Origin: Rhodothermales bacterium
Lineage (GTDB): Bacteria > Bacteroidota > Rhodothermia > Rhodothermales > JANQRZ01
DNA length: 64,000 nt
NCBI GenBank assembly: GCA_039944855.1
Contig: JBDUXZ010000037.1
Coordinates: 179,645-243,644, forward strand
Reading direction: 5' to 3'
Part shown: positions 62,382-64,000 of the stretch, piece after piece
How the letters are laid out: the number at the start of each line of letters is the position of its first letter
Position numbering within the stretch: position 1 is the stretch's first letter
The notes under the pieces: model-generated
Databases searched by the model: none
Told to the model about the DNA's origin: nothing
Seen by the model: the letters and a program-made list of their open reading frames with translations, nothing else
Translations under genes and position numbers: made by a program

Positions 62382-63656
62382 ATGCCCTCGCTCCCCGCCG
62401 ACGCGGTCCCCGACCTCCCGTCCGTCGCCCGCCGCTTCGTCCGCTACGTGCAGATCGATACGCAGTCCGACCCCGACGCCGAGACGACCCCCTCGACAGA
62501 GAAGCAGAAGGACCTCAGCCGCCTCCTCGCCGATGAGCTCTGCGCGCTCGGCATCGACGCGGCGATGGACGCCTTCGGCTACGTCTATGCGACGTTGCCT
62601 TCGACGCTCGCCGACGCTTCACGGATGCCGACCCTCGGTCTCGTCGCTCACGTCGATACGTCGCCGGACGAGCCGGGCACCGACGTGCGCCCCTTCGTCC
62701 ACACCGACTATCAGGGCGACGTGATCGCGTTCCCCGGCGACGCGTCCGTCACGCTCGACCCCGCGCGGCAACCCGCCCTCCTCGACCACCTCGGCCACGA
62801 CCTGATCACGAGCGACGGCACGACGCTCCTCGGCTCCGACGACAAAGCCGGCGTCGCCGTCCTCATGCAACTCGTCGAAGATCTGCTCGATGACGACGCG
62901 CCGCGTCCCGAGGTCCGCCTGCTGTTCACCGTCGACGAAGAGATCGGCCGCGGCGTCGACAAGCTCGACCGCGAGCGCTTCGGGGCTGGCGTGGCATACA
63001 CCGTCGACGGCGGCGGCGTGGGCGGGATTTACGCCGAGACCTTCAACGCGGCCGAGGCGACGGTGACGGTCGAGGGCGTGACCGTCCACCCCGGCTACGC
63101 ACACGGCGTGATGGCGAACGCCGTCCGCATCCTCGCCGAAATCGTCGCCACGCTCCCTGCCGACGAAGCGCCGGAGACGACGGAAGGCCGCGCAGGCTAC
63201 GTCCACCCGCACACGATCACGCACGGCGAAACCGGCCACGCCGCCGCCAAGATTCTGCTACGCGACTTCGAGACCGAGGGCATGGAACGCCGCAAAGCGC
63301 TCGTTCACCGCCTCGCCGACGAGGCCGCCGCGCGCCATCCGCGCGCCCGCATCGGCGTCGAGATCCGCGACAGCTACCAGAACATGCTGCGCTACATCGA
63401 GGCGTCGGACCCGCGCACGGTCACGTTCGCCGAGGCCGCGGCGCGCACGCTCGGGATCGAGCCCGAACTCCGCCTTGTGCGCGGCGGCACCGATGGCGCG
63501 CGGCTCTCCGAGTTGGGCATCCCCACGCCGAATCTGTTCACCGGCGGCCACGACTTCCACAGCCGCTTCGAATGGAACACCGTGCAAAACCTCGAGACGT
63601 CGCTCGCGTTCGTCAAGACGCTCGTCCGGCACTGGGGCGAGCACGGCGGCGCATAG
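62382..63656 (+). CDS. Tripeptide aminopeptidase PepT
   Basis: Zinc aminopeptidase (M20B) that trims N-terminal residues from tripeptides in the cytoplasm. The 424-residue protein has the FVRYVQIDTQSDPD start, H90-V-D92 metal ligands in LVAHVDTSPD, TLLGSDDKAG, FTVDEEIGRG (catalytic Glu plus metal Glu), the lid domain VTVHPGYAHG, and GGTDGARLSELGIPTPNLFTGGHDFHS near the end, as in E. coli PepT. The ATG at 62382 follows an A/C-rich leader without Shine-Dalgarno. It is divergent from tetR. Confidence 0.94.
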   Translation: MPSLPADAVPDLPSVARRFVRYVQIDTQSDPDAETTPSTEKQKDLSRLLADELCALGIDAAMDAFGYVYATLPSTLADASRMPTLGLVAHVDTSPDEPGTDVRPFVHTDYQGDVIAFPGDASVTLDPARQPALLDHLGHDLITSDGTTLLGSDDKAGVAVLMQLVEDLLDDDAPRPEVRLLFTVDEEIGRGVDKLDRERFGAGVAYTVDGGGVGGIYAETFNAAEATVTVEGVTVHPGYAHGVMANAVRILAEIVATLPADEAPETTEGRAGYVHPHTITHGETGHAAAKILLRDFETEGMERRKALVHRLADEAAARHPRARIGVEIRDSYQNMLRYIEASDPRTVTFAEAAARTLGIEPELRLVRGGTDGARLSELGIPTPNLFTGGHDFHSRFEWNTVQNLETSLAFVKTLVRHWGEHGGA

Positions 63657-63685
63657 CCTCCGCTCCCCTACCCAAGCTCTCCGAC

Positions 63686-63856
63686 ATGGCACCCTCTCCC
63701 TCCGACCCGCGCCGCACCCGCTCGCGCCTCTTCGTCATCGCGTTCGTCGTCCTCGTCATCGCCCTGTCCGTGTGGGCGACGACGCTGATCATTTCAGGCC
63801 GGCAGGACGCCGAGTTCCAAGAGCAACTCGAAGAGCTGCGCGAGGAGGGCCGGTAG
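63686..63856 (+). CDS. 56-residue single-span membrane protein
   Basis: A small protein with a basic N-terminus (DPRRTRSR), one membrane span (about residues 15-37, LFVIAFVVLVIALSVWATTLII) and an acidic helical tail (EFQEQLEELREEG). The layout predicts the tail outside the cytoplasm. It starts 29 nt after pepT, probably co-transcribed. I do not recognise a family; the frame and composition are convincing. Confidence 0.55.
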   Translation: MAPSPSDPRRTRSRLFVIAFVVLVIALSVWATTLIISGRQDAEFQEQLEELREEGR

Positions 63857-63868
63857 CACCTAGAGCAG

Positions 63869-64000
63869 GGTTCTGGATGATGTAAGTTGGGGCGACCCCA
63901 ACTCCTCGCTCATGCGCGCCTTCTCGCTCGACCTCCGCCAACGCGTCCTCGACGCCGCCCTCCGCGGCGACCACACCGAACGAGCCGTCGCCGCCGCCTT
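63869..64000 (+). mobile_element. Left end of an IS630-type insertion sequence (cut by window edge)
   Basis: Unique sequence gives way after the small gene to a short non-coding stretch with a hairpin (8-bp arms AGTTGGGG/CCCCAACT, 63885-63903) and then a transposase start. The exact outer end and the TA target duplication cannot be fixed without the right end. Confidence 0.5.
63912..64000 (+). CDS. IS630-family transposase, N-terminal fragment
   Basis: The first 29 codons only (MRAFSLDLRQRVLDAALRGD then HTERAVAA). This matches the start of IS630/Tc1-type transposases (usually M-x-Y/F-S-x-DLR-x-R), the first helix of the DNA-binding helix-turn-helix. The rest lies beyond the window, so intactness is unknown. 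Confidence 0.7.
   Translation, partial: MRAFSLDLRQRVLDAALRGDHTERAVAAA

Overview
The window is GC-rich, gene-dense DNA with long protein-coding genes on both strands. It most likely comes from a marine member of the Rhodothermota (Rhodothermia, Rubricoccaceae-like). Four things support this. Five secreted proteins end in a type IX secretion (T9SS type A) sorting domain with the YPNP/FPNP...DVLGR...G.Y signature. Two tandem DUF5916 outer-membrane proteins are present. A bacterial geranylgeranylglyceryl-phosphate synthase homologue is present. Two promoters have the Bacteroidota layout (TTG, 20 nt, TACTTTG). The placement is inferred from gene families, not from a marker-gene search.

Layout. 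1-2.7 kb: a copper P-type ATPase and a 33-residue membrane protein. 2.8-8.0 kb: two T9SS cargo proteins (DUF5666 repeats; delta-60 repeats) around a 570-nt spacer. 8.2-10.2 kb: tRNA-Ser(CGA), a DUF4097 protein and a 3-methyladenine DNA glycosylase. 10.3-13 kb: an LVIVD-repeat lipoprotein with a DUF305 lipoprotein. 13.2-16.1 kb: alaS, which carries an AT-rich in-frame insert. 16.4-21.2 kb: a T9SS metallopeptidase, a class D beta-lactamase, a GGGPS homologue and a YdjM-like membrane protein. 21.2-30.3 kb (minus strand): DUF255 thioredoxin protein, MscS channel, M14 carboxypeptidase, VKOR-DsbA fusion and a methylcrotonyl-CoA carboxylase-type beta subunit. 30.4-31 kb: two CsbD-like small proteins. 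31.2-35.3 kb: protoporphyrinogen oxidase and a large T9SS protein. 35.4-41.8 kb: an unknown protein and two DUF5916 paralogues. 41.9-45.9 kb: a BlaI/BlaR1-like pair and a 2,4-dienoyl-CoA reductase-like SDR. 46-50.8 kb: a VIT/vWA T9SS protein and FadE. 51-54 kb: a stress-protein cluster (DUF2382, PRC-barrel, membrane-anchored protein). 54.2-62.1 kb: fadA, fadN, acyl-CoA dehydrogenase, fadD and a TetR regulator. 62.4-64 kb: pepT, a 56-residue membrane protein and the left end of an IS630-type element cut by the window edge.

How the genes fit together. The clearest system is fatty-acid beta-oxidation: FadD activation, two acyl-CoA dehydrogenases, FadN, FadA and a DECR-like auxiliary enzyme. Its likely regulator is the TetR protein at 61.5-62.1 kb. 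TTAAC-N4-GTTAA-like palindromes lie upstream of tetR itself, of the acd-fadN-fadA operon and (twice) of fadE. A second regulatory unit is the BlaI/BlaR1-like pair: the sensor has a DUF4097-type repeat region where a penicillin-binding domain would be expected, and two 18-bp operator-like repeats flank its promoter. Short intergenic palindromes with constant arms and changing cores recur through the window, mostly just behind stop codons. No CRISPR array, prophage or complete insertion sequence was seen.
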